Source of the DNA: an uncultured Lachnospiraceae bacterium
Lineage (GTDB): Bacteria; Bacillota; Clostridia; Lachnospirales; Lachnospiraceae
Assembly (NCBI GenBank): GCA_945913255.1
Contig: CAMEDC010000015.1
Coordinates: forward strand, 1-56,833
DNA length: 56,833 nucleotides
Direction of reading: 5' to 3'
The notes below the pieces were generated by a model. The model did no database searches and was not told the DNA's origin. It was given only the letters and a program-made list of their open reading frames with translations. Shown piece after piece: positions 7,739-16,678 of the stretch; position 1 is the stretch's first letter; each line of letters starts with the position of its first letter. The translations under genes were made by a program, and so were the position numbers.

Positions 7739-9897
7739 GAGAAGGACAGGGACAGCTGGTATTTGGGCTGGATATTGGTACCAGAAGCATTGTGGGAACG
7801 GTTGGTTACCTGAGCAACGGAAAATTTCATGTTATGGCACAACGTGCAAAAGAGCATGAAACAAGGGCAATGTTGGATGGACAGATTCACGATATCGGGA
7901 AAGTGGGGGAGACAATCCTTCAGGTAAAAGAACTGCTGGAGGAGGATTTGAACCGGAAGCTGACAGAGGTATGTATCGCTGCAGCAGGACGTGTGCTCCG
8001 AACCGTTACCTCCCATACGGAGCAGGCTTTTGAGGAAGACCATGTTGTGTCGGAGGAAGATATTTATGCCCTTTCTACACTGGGAGTGGAGCAGGCATAT
8101 GAGGAGTTTCAGAAAGATAACGACACAGAGATGAAGTTTTACTGTGTGGGATACACGCCCATGCGTTATTATATGAATGGTTATCAGATCGGTAATCTGG
8201 AGGGACACAAGGTTAAAAATATGGCAGTGGATTTGATTGCCACTTTCCTGCCGGATGATGTGGTGGACGGATTGTACAAGGCAGTGGAAATCGCTGGACT
8301 GCATGTGGCAAACCTGACATTGGAGCCGATTGCTGCGATTCAGGTGGCGATTCCGGAGAAATTCCGAATGCTGAATATGGCACTTGTGGATGTGGGAGCG
8401 GGAACCAGCGATATTTCCATTACGAAGGATGGAACCATCACCGCGTATGGTATGATTCCGGTTGCCGGTGACAGCCTGACGGATATCATAGTGCAGCACT
8501 GTCTTGTGGATTTTGATACCGCGGAAAGAATCAAACGTCAGGCTGGTGTCCGGGATACAGTGGAATACGAAGACATCATGGGGCTGCCTCAGGTGATTTC
8601 TGCCGAAGAGGTACAGAATCTTCTTGCGGATCATGTGCAGGAGATGGCGGAACAGGTGGCAACCTGCATACGGGAGTTGAACGGCGAAAAATCCGTAAGT
8701 GCCGTGTTTGTGGTAGGCGGAGGCGGCATGATCCCCGGCTATACGGAAAGGCTGGCGAAAGAACTGGGCATCGTAAAAGAACGTGTGGCTATCAGAGGTC
8801 AGGAAGTAATGCAGTCCATCGAGTTTGAAGTGGAGAATCCAAGAAGGGATTCCATGATGGTGACACCGATTGGTATCTGCCTGAGTTATTATGAACAGAG
8901 TAATAATTTCATTTTTGTAGATTTAAACGGCAAGCGCATCAAGCTTTATGACAATGGAAAGCTTTCAGTGGCAGATGCAGCTGTACAGTCCGAAATATCC
9001 AATGAAGAACTGTTTCCCAGACGCGGTCAGGCATTGAATTTTACAGTCAACGGAAAGAGCCGTATTGTACGCGGACTTCAGGGTGAGGCAGCAGTCATCC
9101 GTGTGAATGGTGAAACGGCGGATATTTATACCCAGATACATAACGGAGACCATATTGAGGTGGAGCCGTCCTCGGCGGGAGAAGCAGCATACCTGGAACT
9201 GGGCAGATTACCGGAACTTAATCAGAGCCTGCATATTGTGGTAAACGGGACAGGGATTGAATTGCCTAAGACTGCTTTTGTCAACGGAAAAATGGAGAGC
9301 GAATTTTACCGTATTCGGGAGAATGATGACATCCGGGTTAAGAATTATTGCTCTGTCAGCGAAATTGCGGCATTTTTGGATGTACCTCTCGGAGGGAATA
9401 TCCTGGTAAATGATACACCGGCGAAGCCGGACACAAAAGTCTATGAGAATTTTTCATTGAACTGGGATACCAATGCGGAGATTTCGTATGCAGAGCTGGA
9501 AGAAGAGACGGAAGAAGATGCCGAAAAACGGCGGATTGCGAAAGAAGAGGCAGCTTTAAAGGCAGCAGAGGAAGAGGTAAGACAGGCTGCAGAGAAGCTT
9601 GCAAGGAAATTGGCAGCAGAAACGGGAATGCCTTTAGAGAAGAAGGAACCTCAAAAGTCGGAAGCACAGCAGATTACAGAGGATGTCCCGGTTCAATTGG
9701 TGGTAATCGTCAACGGGTATCCGGTCACTCTTTCGGGAAAGAGCAGTTATGTTTTTGTAGATGTTTTTTCCTTTATTGACTTTGATTTGAAGGCTTCTAA
9801 CGGGCGTGCGATTGTAACACTTCTTAACGGCAGAAATGCGGAGTACATGGAGCCGCTTGCGGATGGAGATGTGATTGAAATCTATTGGAAAGAATAG
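7726..9897 (+). CDS. FtsA/actin-like ATPase with long C-terminal beta-grasp-like extension
   Basis: The 723-residue protein has an FtsA/PilM-type actin fold in its first ~395 residues. Phosphate-1 is GLDIGTRS (14-21), phosphate-2 is VDVGAGTSD (around 221-229) and the adenosine motif is VVGGGGMIPG (around 330). FtsA is usually about 400-430 residues; here another ~320 follow. They include two modules rich in VNG turns that end in GDHIEV and NDDIRV, a charged Glu/Lys/Ala helical segment (about 600-655), and a final ~60-residue module ending LADGDVIEIYW. The shape recalls small beta-grasp (ThiS/SLBB-like) folds. No FtsA amphipathic tail is visible. A role in the divisome or envelope is inference. 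Confidence 0.75.
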   Translation: MAGVREGQGQLVFGLDIGTRSIVGTVGYLSNGKFHVMAQRAKEHETRAMLDGQIHDIGKVGETILQVKELLEEDLNRKLTEVCIAAAGRVLRTVTSHTEQAFEEDHVVSEEDIYALSTLGVEQAYEEFQKDNDTEMKFYCVGYTPMRYYMNGYQIGNLEGHKVKNMAVDLIATFLPDDVVDGLYKAVEIAGLHVANLTLEPIAAIQVAIPEKFRMLNMALVDVGAGTSDISITKDGTITAYGMIPVAGDSLTDIIVQHCLVDFDTAERIKRQAGVRDTVEYEDIMGLPQVISAEEVQNLLADHVQEMAEQVATCIRELNGEKSVSAVFVVGGGGMIPGYTERLAKELGIVKERVAIRGQEVMQSIEFEVENPRRDSMMVTPIGICLSYYEQSNNFIFVDLNGKRIKLYDNGKLSVADAAVQSEISNEELFPRRGQALNFTVNGKSRIVRGLQGEAAVIRVNGETADIYTQIHNGDHIEVEPSSAGEAAYLELGRLPELNQSLHIVVNGTGIELPKTAFVNGKMESEFYRIRENDDIRVKNYCSVSEIAAFLDVPLGGNILVNDTPAKPDTKVYENFSLNWDTNAEISYAELEEETEEDAEKRRIAKEEAALKAAEEEVRQAAEKLARKLAAETGMPLEKKEPQKSEAQQITEDVPVQLVVIVNGYPVTLSGKSSYVFVDVFSFIDFDLKASNGRAIVTLLNGRNAEYMEPLADGDVIEIYWKE

Positions 9898-9903
9898 TGA
9901 CGC

Positions 9904-9917
9904 GGCACATGTGTGCC
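9904..9917. other. Short palindromic hairpin
   Basis: GGCACA and TGTGCC arms surround TG just after the FtsA-like stop codon. No T-run follows, so it is not a canonical terminator. It may be an RNA processing site or chance. Confidence 0.3.
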
Positions 9918-9965
9918 ACTGTTGCCTTTTGAACATCGAAAAAAGAACGAGAAGAGAGAATTAAG

Positions 9966-10766
9966 ATGAGATTATGCAGCATAGCAAGCGGAAGCAGCGG
10001 GAATTGCATTTATGTGGGGTCCGAAGCAACGCATCTGCTTGTAGACATTGGAATCAGCGGAAAGCGAGCGGAAGGGGGACTGCGTGAGCTGGAATTGACG
10101 GGAAGGGATATTGACGGTATCCTGATTACCCATGAACATGCAGACCATATACAGGGGCTGGGGGTAATTGCCAGAAAATACGAGATACCCATTTATGCCA
10201 CGGCAGGAACCATAGAGGCCATAAAGACTTATGGGAATCTGGGGAATATTGACGAGAGCCTTTTCCATACAGTGCAGGAAGATAAGAAATTCATAATCAA
10301 GGATCTGACCATTAATCCCATGCATATTTCCCATGATGCGGCACAGCCTGTGGGGTATCGCATCAGCTACGGAGACAGACGGATTGCAGTCTGTACAGAC
10401 CTTGGAACCTATAATGATTATACTGTGGAGTGCCTGAAGGGAATGGACGCATTACTTCTGGAAGCAAACCATGATGTAAATATGCTTCAGGTGGGCCCCT
10501 ATCCCTATTATTTGAAACAGAGAATTCTTGGAGACAGAGGACATCTGTCCAACGAGAATTCAGGAAGGCTTCTGTGCAGGATTTTGCATGACAATCTGAA
10601 GACAGTTTTGCTTGGACATCTCAGTAAGGAGAATAATCTGCCGGAACTTGCTTTTGAGTCGGTACGGATGGAAATCAATATGGGAGAAAATCCATATAAG
10701 GCCGGAGATTTTGATATCCGGGTTGCCAGAAGAAGTGAAGTGTCACCGGTGGTGGAGATTGCCTGA
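9966..10766 (+). CDS. walJ: MBL-fold metallohydrolase, WalJ/YycJ type
   Basis: The 266-residue metallo-beta-lactamase-fold protein begins MRLCSIASGSSGNC, typical of the YycJ/WalJ family, and carries the metal-binding motif THEHADH around residue 55. The second-half ligands are seen in HISHDAAQPVGY and CTDLGTY. In Bacillus the homologue lies in the walRK operon and is linked to replication-division coordination. Here it follows the polA-coaE-FtsA-like cluster instead, and no walRK is nearby. The ATG has a GAGAAGAGAG purine stretch upstream. A nuclease activity is plausible from the family but not shown. Confidence 0.85.
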   Translation: MRLCSIASGSSGNCIYVGSEATHLLVDIGISGKRAEGGLRELELTGRDIDGILITHEHADHIQGLGVIARKYEIPIYATAGTIEAIKTYGNLGNIDESLFHTVQEDKKFIIKDLTINPMHISHDAAQPVGYRISYGDRRIAVCTDLGTYNDYTVECLKGMDALLLEANHDVNMLQVGPYPYYLKQRILGDRGHLSNENSGRLLCRILHDNLKTVLLGHLSKENNLPELAFESVRMEINMGENPYKAGDFDIRVARRSEVSPVVEIA

Positions 10767-10832
10767 ATATACCGGGAAGGATGCAGATACAGAAATGCCG
10801 GAAGAACAAATATAAAAATACAGGACATTTTC

Positions 10833-10861
10833 TTGCAAAATCGGGATAAATGTAGTTAAAT
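10833..10861 (+). promoter_or_regulatory. Promoter for the ACT/UPF0210 pair
   Basis: TTGCAA at 10833-10838 and TTAAAT at 10856-10861 are separated by 17 bases, about 45 bases before the ACT-domain start. Confidence 0.5.
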
Positions 10862-10912
10862 GGAAATGTTCGGAATGAAATTATGCGCAGCGGCGCAGGA
10901 ATGGAGATTACC

Positions 10913-11185
10913 ATGAAGAAAACAATTATTACTGTAGTTGGCAAGGATACCGTAGGAATTATTGCAAAGGTATGTACTTACCTGGCTGAGAATGGAATTA
11001 ATATCCTGGATATTTCCCAGACAATCGTGCAGGGATATTTCAATATGATGATGATTGTCGATATGAACGGCTGTGAAAAACATTTCGGGGATGTGGCTGA
11101 TGAACTGGCAACTCTGGGAGAAAAAATCGGTGTAATGATTAAGTGCCAGAAGGAAGAAATTTTCGATTCCATGCATCGTATCTGA
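10913..11185 (+). CDS. ACT domain protein, UPF0237 family
   Basis: The 90-residue single ACT domain begins MKKTIITVVGKDTVGIIAKV, with the usual beta-alpha-beta-beta-alpha-beta pattern and the ligand-loop glycines GKDTVG. ACT domains bind small ligands such as amino acids. The start at 10913 was chosen because GGAG lies six bases upstream and the length matches the family (88-90). Two earlier in-frame ATGs have no ribosome site. It is paired with UPF0210, a neighbourhood conserved across many bacteria and archaea, which suggests a shared regulatory role. Confidence 0.85.
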   Translation: MKKTIITVVGKDTVGIIAKVCTYLAENGINILDISQTIVQGYFNMMMIVDMNGCEKHFGDVADELATLGEKIGVMIKCQKEEIFDSMHRI

Positions 11186-11232
11186 ATGGAAACAGGTAAG
11201 TGAAATTAATTGAGAAAGGCATGGACAGCGAC

Positions 11233-12597
11233 ATGATAAATTTGTACGAAGTAACCGAAACCAATAAGATGATAGAGAAGGAAAACCTGGATGTGCGAAC
11301 CATTACGCTGGGGATCAGTCTTCTCGACTGCATTGATTCCGATTTGCAGAGATTAAATGATAAGATTTACAATAAAATTTACGATGCGGCGAAAGACCTG
11401 GTAAAAACGGGTGAGAAGATTTCCAGGGAATTCGGAATCCCAATTGTAAATAAAAGAATTTCCGTAACGCCTATTGCACTGGTGGGCAGTGCGGCCTGTA
11501 AGACGGTGGAGGATTTTGCTTCCATTGCGAAAACACTGGATAAGGTAGCCCACGAGGTGGGAGTGAACTTTATCGGTGGGTATTCCGCTTTGGTTTGTAA
11601 GGGAATGACCCCTGCGGATGAATTGTTGATTCGTTCCATTCCGCTGGCACTTTCTACAACAGAAAGGGTATGCAGTTCTGTCAATCTGGGTTCCACAAAG
11701 ACAGGTATCAACATGGATGCCGTGAAGCTAATGGGCGAAATGATTCTGGAGACGGCAGAATATACGAAGGAAAACGATTCTCTGGGATGCGCGAAGCTGG
11801 TTGTGTTCTGCAATGCGCCGGATGACAATCCTTTCATGGCAGGTGCTTTCCACGGTGTGACCGAGGCGGATAAAATTATCAATGTGGGTGTCAGTGGTCC
11901 CGGGGTTGTAAAAACAGCGCTGGAAAAAGTGAGAGGTGAGAGCTTTGAGGTGCTGTGCGAGACAATTAAGAAGACGGCCTTTAAAGTGACCCGAGTGGGA
12001 CAGCTGGTGGCGAAGGAGGCTTCCAGGAGACTGAATGTACCTTTTGGAATTGTGGATCTTTCTCTTGCACCTACGCCTGCCATCGGAGACAGCGTGGCTG
12101 ATATCCTGTGCGAAATCGGGCTGGAGCATGCGGGCGCACCCGGAACGACAGCGGCGCTTGCTCTGTTGAACGATCAGGTGAAAAAGGGCGGCGTCATGGC
12201 TTCTTCCTATGTTGGAGGCTTGAGCGGTGCTTTTATCCCTGTCAGTGAGGATCAGGGAATGATTGATGCAGTGCGTGCCGGTGCGCTTACTTTAGAGAAG
12301 CTGGAGGCTATGACATGTGTCTGCTCCGTGGGACTGGATATGATTGCTATCCCCGGAGATACGAAAGCAACCACCATTTCCGGAATTATTGCAGACGAGA
12401 TGGCAATCGGTATGGTAAACCAGAAGACAACGGCTGTCCGTGTGATTCCCGTAATCGGAAAAGGAGTAGGAGAGACGGTGGAATTTGGCGGTCTGCTGGG
12501 CTATGCTCCCATCATGCCGGTGAACAATTTTTCCTGCGATGCCTTTGTCAATCGAGGAGGAAGAATTCCCGCTCCGATTCACAGCTTTAAGAACTAA
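11233..12597 (+). CDS. UPF0210 (DUF711, PFL family) protein
   Basis: The 454-residue protein begins [20 protein letters not shown] and continues with [12 protein letters not shown], the family hallmark. It is glycine-rich with conserved segments near [11 protein letters not shown] and [10 protein letters not shown]. The family has been noted as distantly related to pyruvate-formate lyase, but the glycyl-radical chemistry is not evident and the biochemical function is unknown. The start at 11233 is set by family length. GTG at 11200 and ATG at 11221 are alternatives with weak ribosome sites. It is in operon with the ACT protein 47 bases upstream. Confidence 0.82.
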   Translation: MINLYEVTETNKMIEKENLDVRTITLGISLLDCIDSDLQRLNDKIYNKIYDAAKDLVKTGEKISREFGIPIVNKRISVTPIALVGSAACKTVEDFASIAKTLDKVAHEVGVNFIGGYSALVCKGMTPADELLIRSIPLALSTTERVCSSVNLGSTKTGINMDAVKLMGEMILETAEYTKENDSLGCAKLVVFCNAPDDNPFMAGAFHGVTEADKIINVGVSGPGVVKTALEKVRGESFEVLCETIKKTAFKVTRVGQLVAKEASRRLNVPFGIVDLSLAPTPAIGDSVADILCEIGLEHAGAPGTTAALALLNDQVKKGGVMASSYVGGLSGAFIPVSEDQGMIDAVRAGALTLEKLEAMTCVCSVGLDMIAIPGDTKATTISGIIADEMAIGMVNQKTTAVRVIPVIGKGVGETVEFGGLLGYAPIMPVNNFSCDAFVNRGGRIPAPIHSFKN

Positions 12598-12611
12598 TAA
12601 TATAGAAAGAG

Positions 12612-12648
12612 AACCGGTTCCCCGTTTTTGGCGGGAAACCGGTTTTTT
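12612..12648. terminator. Terminator between UPF0210 gene and convergent tmcAL
   Basis: AACCGGTT-containing arms at 12612-12624 and 12632-12644 pair with one mismatch, and a run of six T residues ends at 12648. It lies nine bases from the tmcAL stop and can serve the plus strand. Confidence 0.88.
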
Positions 12649-12656
12649 GTGCCTGC

Positions 12657-13892
12657 TCAGACAATGACAAGCGGAATGGTATACTCATTGGCAGCATTTT
12701 TATTGTCTTTTCCCGAGACAATGCCCTGGTAAAGCTGGCTGATTAAGATGTCCTGTTTTAATATGAGAAAAGCATCTTCTCCCAATTGCTTTTCGGCATC
12801 TGCCAGCTTCGTGACAAGCGGAATGCATGACTTTTCCTTGATTGCAGAAAGAAGCGGAGAGGCGGATTTGCGGAGACCGAGGACTCTTGCATAAGGTGTA
12901 TATCCCAGTTCCGTACAGCAAGCCATGTCTTCTTTGGTAATGTTGAGAAGAATGTGGAGCAGACAGCGGCTGATCCTTGTGTAGGTTAATTCTTTTGTCT
13001 TCAATAAATTGCAGAAGCTTTCAAAATCCCGGAACTCTTTCAGCTGTTTTTGGATGCGGTCGGATAAATCGGAAGATACATCAAGATATCTTTCATAACC
13101 GTATTCCTTTTCGGAAAGTAGTTTATAATATAGAATGGATGAAAAGTCGTTGCTTCGCACTACGGAATGCGAAGTCAGCCAATTCATGAGCAGTTCACAG
13201 GCATCGGTCGGCATCTGCTCTTTTAAAAATTCAGGATTGCTCTCTGCATAGAGAGCCTGTCTGATGGAAAGGGCAGAACAATAGGAACTTACGGGGCGTA
13301 TGTCATGGTAGTCGGCTCCCTGGCGTTTTATGGTGACAGGAATCAGAGAACTGCCCTGACGCAGGATTGCTTTGATATATTCCATACCCAGGATATTGTT
13401 AGGGGAGGAAAAGATTTCCCGATGTTCATTCAAATCCGGATAGTGCTGCATCAATGCCCATGTGCGGGCTGTGGGGTAGGTCATTCCCTGCTTTAGGAAA
13501 CGCCGGAGCGTAGCACTGTATTCTTCCGGTTCCTCCACAAGAATGGCGGCAGCACGCTTTAACAGATCAATATCGCCACATTCACTGCCAAAACACAGGT
13601 GAGAGACCACACCCAGCTTTGTCAGGAGAGAGACGGCACCTGCTGCAAAAGATTCGGCACTGGCAGTTGCATAGATTGCCGGAAGTTCCAGTACCAGATC
13701 TGCACCGCCCAGAATTGCCATCTTTGCACGGATATGTTTGTCCAACATGGCGGGAGCACCGCGCTGAACGAAATTGCCGCTCATCACTACGATGGTATAG
13801 TCAGCATTTGTGCGCTTCAATGACTGCTCCAACTGGTATTTATGACCGTTGTGAAAGGGATTATATTCTGCAATTATGCCGTTTACCTTCAT
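12657..13892 (-). CDS. tmcAL: tRNA(Met) cytidine acetate ligase
   Basis: The 411-residue nucleotidyltransferase-fold enzyme (formerly YlbM/UPF0348) begins MKVNGIIAEYNPFHNGHKYQ, which holds the HxGH adenylation motif. In Bacillus subtilis the family makes N4-acetylcytidine at the wobble base of elongator tRNA-Met from acetate and ATP. The segment LVLELPAIYATASAE is also typical. The minus-strand start has GGAGG about eight bases upstream. It is transcribed convergently to UPF0210 and divergently from pta. Sharing an intergenic region with acetate metabolism genes is notable because its substrate is acetate. Confidence 0.9.
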   Translation of the reverse strand: MKVNGIIAEYNPFHNGHKYQLEQSLKRTNADYTIVVMSGNFVQRGAPAMLDKHIRAKMAILGGADLVLELPAIYATASAESFAAGAVSLLTKLGVVSHLCFGSECGDIDLLKRAAAILVEEPEEYSATLRRFLKQGMTYPTARTWALMQHYPDLNEHREIFSSPNNILGMEYIKAILRQGSSLIPVTIKRQGADYHDIRPVSSYCSALSIRQALYAESNPEFLKEQMPTDACELLMNWLTSHSVVRSNDFSSILYYKLLSEKEYGYERYLDVSSDLSDRIQKQLKEFRDFESFCNLLKTKELTYTRISRCLLHILLNITKEDMACCTELGYTPYARVLGLRKSASPLLSAIKEKSCIPLVTKLADAEKQLGEDAFLILKQDILISQLYQGIVSGKDNKNAANEYTIPLVIV

Positions 13893-13913
13893 GTAGAATC
13901 CTCCAGATTAACT

Positions 13914-13942
13914 AAATTACGTTTATAAATATTAATTGCCAA
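13914..13942 (-). promoter_or_regulatory. Promoter for tmcAL
   Basis: On the minus strand, TTGGCA and TAATTT are separated by 17 bases, about 20 bases before the tmcAL start. Confidence 0.5.
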
Positions 13943-13963
13943 TGTGAAAAAAATAACATACTG

Positions 13964-13977
13964 TGAAAGCGTTTACA
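13964..13977. promoter_or_regulatory. CcpA catabolite-responsive element (cre)
   Basis: TGAAAGCGTTTACA matches the 14-base cre consensus TGWAARCGYTWWCA at every position. It lies about 82 bases before the pta -35 box and about 22 bases behind the tmcAL -35 box. CcpA with phosphorylated HPr activates pta and ackA in Bacillus. Here the site could act on pta, on tmcAL, or on both. Confidence 0.72.
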
Positions 13978-14058
13978 TGTCCCAAAGTATCAGAAAAAAG
14001 TGATGATTGTAAAAAGAACTTTGTACTGAAAAATATACAAATTAACGCATATTTTCCC

Positions 14059-14087
14059 TTGTACCCTTTCCTACTATTTAGTATAAT
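14059..14087 (+). promoter_or_regulatory. Promoter for pta
   Basis: TTGTAC at 14059-14064 and a perfect TATAAT at 14082-14087 have a 17-base spacer. The leader is about 90 bases. Confidence 0.72.
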
Positions 14088-14183
14088 ATAAACAACGCAG
14101 TTTGTTAAGTAGTAAACTTACGACAGTGACAAAATCTAAAGAACAAAGGGACAAGCGGGGAACCGCCGGAAAGGAGAATGGAT

Positions 14184-15185
14184 ATGTCATATATTGACAT
14201 GATTAAGGAGAGAGCAAGACTTGACAAGAAGACTATCGTATTACCGGAGTCCAACGACAAGAGAACGCTTTTGGCCGCAGCAAAGATTATGGAAGAGGGT
14301 ATTGCCAACATCATTATGATTGGCGATGAAGAGAAAATCATGGATGGTGCAGGCTGGCTTGAGGTTGACCTGTCCGGCATTACAGTTGTAAATCCCAAGA
14401 CGACTCCCAAGTTAGATGATTATGTAAATCTGTTATATGAGACCAGAAAAGCAAAAGGAATGACGGAGGATAAGGCGAGAGAAATTCTGCTGAGTGATCC
14501 GCTGACATTCGGTATTGTGATGGTAAAGGCAAATGATGCGGACGGAATGGTAGCCGGTGCGTGTCATTCTACAGCAGATACCTTAAGACCTGCTCTGCAG
14601 ATTTTGAAAACGGCTCCCGGCGTCAAGCTGGTTTCCGCTTTCTTTGTAATGGATACCGTATTTAAGGACCAGGGTGAGAATGGTGCATTCCTGTTCGCTG
14701 ACTGCGGATTGAATCAGGATCCTACGGCAGAGGAATTGGCTGCAATTGCAGATTCTTCCTCCAGAAGCTTTAAGGCACTGATTGGACCGAAGCCTGTGAT
14801 TGCCATGTTGAGCCATTCCACAAAAGGAAGTGCAAAGCATGCACTGGTTGATAAGGTTGTTGAGGCAACCAGAATTGCCCATGAGGAGTATCCTCATCTG
14901 ACGCTGGATGGTGAATTACAGCTGGATGCAGCGCTTGTTCCCAATGTTGCTAAGTCAAAGGCTCCCGGCAGCCCGGTAGCAGGCAAGGCAAATGTCCTGA
15001 TTTTCCCGAATCTGGATGCAGGAAACATCGGTTATAAACTGGTACAGAGACTGGGCGGTGCGGAAGCTTACGGACCCATGCTTCAGGGTATTGCCAAGCC
15101 CGTGAACGATTTGTCCCGCGGTTGCTCCTGGCAGGATATTGTCGGCGTAGTAGCCCTGACTGCAGTTCAGGCACAGCTTGTCTAA
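14184..15185 (+). CDS. pta: Phosphate acetyltransferase
   Basis: The 333-residue enzyme interconverts acetyl-CoA and acetyl phosphate, the first step of acetate formation. It is the short Firmicutes type made only of the PTA_PTB domain ([17 protein letters not shown] at the N-terminus; [31 protein letters not shown] in the C-terminal half), without the N-terminal regulatory domains of enteric Pta. The ATG at 14184 was preferred over 14178 because AAGGAG sits seven bases upstream of it. The stop codon lies inside the left arm of a folded repeat element that separates it from ackA. Confidence 0.95.
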   Translation: MSYIDMIKERARLDKKTIVLPESNDKRTLLAAAKIMEEGIANIIMIGDEEKIMDGAGWLEVDLSGITVVNPKTTPKLDDYVNLLYETRKAKGMTEDKAREILLSDPLTFGIVMVKANDADGMVAGACHSTADTLRPALQILKTAPGVKLVSAFFVMDTVFKDQGENGAFLFADCGLNQDPTAEELAAIADSSSRSFKALIGPKPVIAMLSHSTKGSAKHALVDKVVEATRIAHEEYPHLTLDGELQLDAALVPNVAKSKAPGSPVAGKANVLIFPNLDAGNIGYKLVQRLGGAEAYGPMLQGIAKPVNDLSRGCSWQDIVGVVALTAVQAQLV

Positions 15186-15310
15186 ACGCAGAGCCAAGTC
15201 GGCTACTGCAAAGACTGCCGAGCTTGCTCGAGCAGTTATGCAGTAGCTGATTTGGCGAGCAAAAGCACCGAGGAAAGCGGAACGATTTTCGAGGTGAATC
15301 TGCGTTTAGA
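15181..15310 (+). repeat. Folded intergenic element A between pta and ackA
   Basis: Perfect 11-base arms TCTAAACGCAG (15181-15191) and CTGCGTTTAGA (15300-15310) enclose an 18-bp hairpin (15193-15210 with 15239-15256). All 18 positions pair, two as G-U. The tip carries a further ACTGC-CGAGC / GCTCG-GCAGT stem. A second arm uses CACC/GGTG around 15267-15295. The motif GAGCAAAAG (15257-15265) follows the first hairpin, and GAAT (15296-15299) precedes the closing arm. G-U pairs suggest selection at the RNA level. It resembles element B at 31377-31540. Confidence 0.7.
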
Positions 15311-15342
15311 CTGAGTATATATGATGAAAGGAAAATAGAAAG

Positions 15343-16536
15343 ATGAAAGTATTGGTTATTAACTGTGGAAGTTCCTCCCTGAAATTCCAGCTGATTGATT
15401 CCGAATCCGAAAAATGCCTTGCGAAGGGCCTTTGTGAGAGAATTGGAATTGAGGGAAGTATGATTACTTATGCCCCTGAAGGCGGAGATAAGGAAAAAAC
15501 TACTACTCCCATGCCTGACCATACAGAGGCAATCCGTCTGGTACTTGAGGCATTGACGAATCCCAAGACAGGTGTTGTAAAGGATTTAAGTGAAATCGGT
15601 GCAGTGGGACACCGTGTGGTACATGGCGGCGAGAAATTTGCGGAGTCCGTAGTCATTAATGATGAGGTTATGGCTGCTATTGAGGAGTGCAATGACCTGG
15701 CACCTCTTCACAATCCTGCAAACCTGATTGGTATTAATGCATGTAAAAAGCTGATGCCTACGACTCCTATGGTGGCAGTATTTGACACTGCGTTCCATCA
15801 GACCATGCCTGAAGAGGCTTATATGTACGGCCTTCCTTACGAGTATTACCAGAAGTATAAAATCAGAAGATACGGGTTCCATGGAACGAGCCATTCCTAT
15901 GTGTCAAAGAAGGCTGCAGAAGTGCTTGGGAAGAAGTATGAGGATTTGAAGATTATTGTTTGTCATCTGGGCAACGGGGCATCTGTTTCCGCTGTGAAGA
16001 ACGGCAAGTGTGTAGATACTTCCATGGGTCTGACTCCTCTGGAGGGACTTATCATGGGTACTCGTTCTGGTGACATTGATCCTGCAATCATTGAGTTCCT
16101 GGCACATAAAGAGAACAAGAGCATTGATGAGATTATGACAGTGCTGAACAAGAAATCCGGTGTGCTTGGTCTTTCCGATAACCTCTCCTCCGATTTCCGT
16201 GATCTGGAGGATGGATATAATAAGGGGGATGCAAATGCAATCCGTACTCTGAAGACCTTCTGCTATCGCGTGGCAAAATACATTGGTTCCTACGTGGCTG
16301 CCATGAACGGCGTTGATGTAATTTGCTTTACCGCAGGCGTTGGTGAGAATGCAGCGATTGTACGTACTTTTGTCTGCGAGTATCTCGGATATCTCGGCGT
16401 GGAACTTGACCAGGAGGCAAACCATAAGCGTGGTGAGGACATTGCAATTACCACTCCCGAGAGCAAGACTACCGTTATGGTGATTCCTACCAACGAGGAG
16501 CTGGCTATCGCCAGGGAGACAGTAAGACTTGTCTAG
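15343..16536 (+). CDS. ackA: Acetate kinase
   Basis: The 397-residue ASKHA-fold kinase converts acetyl phosphate and ADP to acetate and ATP, giving substrate-level ATP. The signatures VINCGSSSLKFQ at the N-terminus and the acetate kinase patterns near RYGFHGTSHSYV and MGTRSGDIDP are complete. The length is normal. GAAAGG lies upstream of the ATG. It follows pta after the 130-base folded element, so the two are probably cotranscribed and the element could tune the second gene. A hairpin terminator follows. Confidence 0.96.
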   Translation: MKVLVINCGSSSLKFQLIDSESEKCLAKGLCERIGIEGSMITYAPEGGDKEKTTTPMPDHTEAIRLVLEALTNPKTGVVKDLSEIGAVGHRVVHGGEKFAESVVINDEVMAAIEECNDLAPLHNPANLIGINACKKLMPTTPMVAVFDTAFHQTMPEEAYMYGLPYEYYQKYKIRRYGFHGTSHSYVSKKAAEVLGKKYEDLKIIVCHLGNGASVSAVKNGKCVDTSMGLTPLEGLIMGTRSGDIDPAIIEFLAHKENKSIDEIMTVLNKKSGVLGLSDNLSSDFRDLEDGYNKGDANAIRTLKTFCYRVAKYIGSYVAAMNGVDVICFTAGVGENAAIVRTFVCEYLGYLGVELDQEANHKRGEDIAITTPESKTTVMVIPTNEELAIARETVRLV

Positions 16537-16540
16537 ACAG

Positions 16541-16579
16541 AACTTTTTTGCTTTACCACTTTTATGCAAAAAAGTTTTC
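16541..16579 (+). terminator. Hairpin terminator after ackA
   Basis: AACTTTTTTGC (16541-16551) pairs with GCAAAAAAGTT (16566-16576). The stem is A/T-rich and the T-tract after it is short, so efficiency is uncertain. Confidence 0.6.
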
Positions 16580-16599
16580 TGGGTTTTAGAAAAATTTTG

Positions 16600-16628
16600 T
16601 TGACAAACCTCGTGCCCCTATGTATAAT
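16600..16628 (+). promoter_or_regulatory. Consensus promoter for yceD-rpmF
   Basis: Perfect TTGACA (16600-16605) and TATAAT (16623-16628) with a 17-base spacer make this the strongest promoter by consensus in the window together with that at 50466. Confidence 0.85.
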
Positions 16629-16678
16629 GAATCAGTGTGTGAAAATAAAACACGCTAGTATATTGCATAGGAGTCGCT

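Noticed and set aside
7690..8634. 314-codon minus-strand frame antisense to the FtsA-like gene
   Set aside because: It is a shadow of the FtsA-like frame, whose ATPase motifs are intact.
14950..15522. 190-codon minus-strand frame across the pta end, element A and the ackA start
   Set aside because: It is antisense to two well-supported genes and crosses the folded element.
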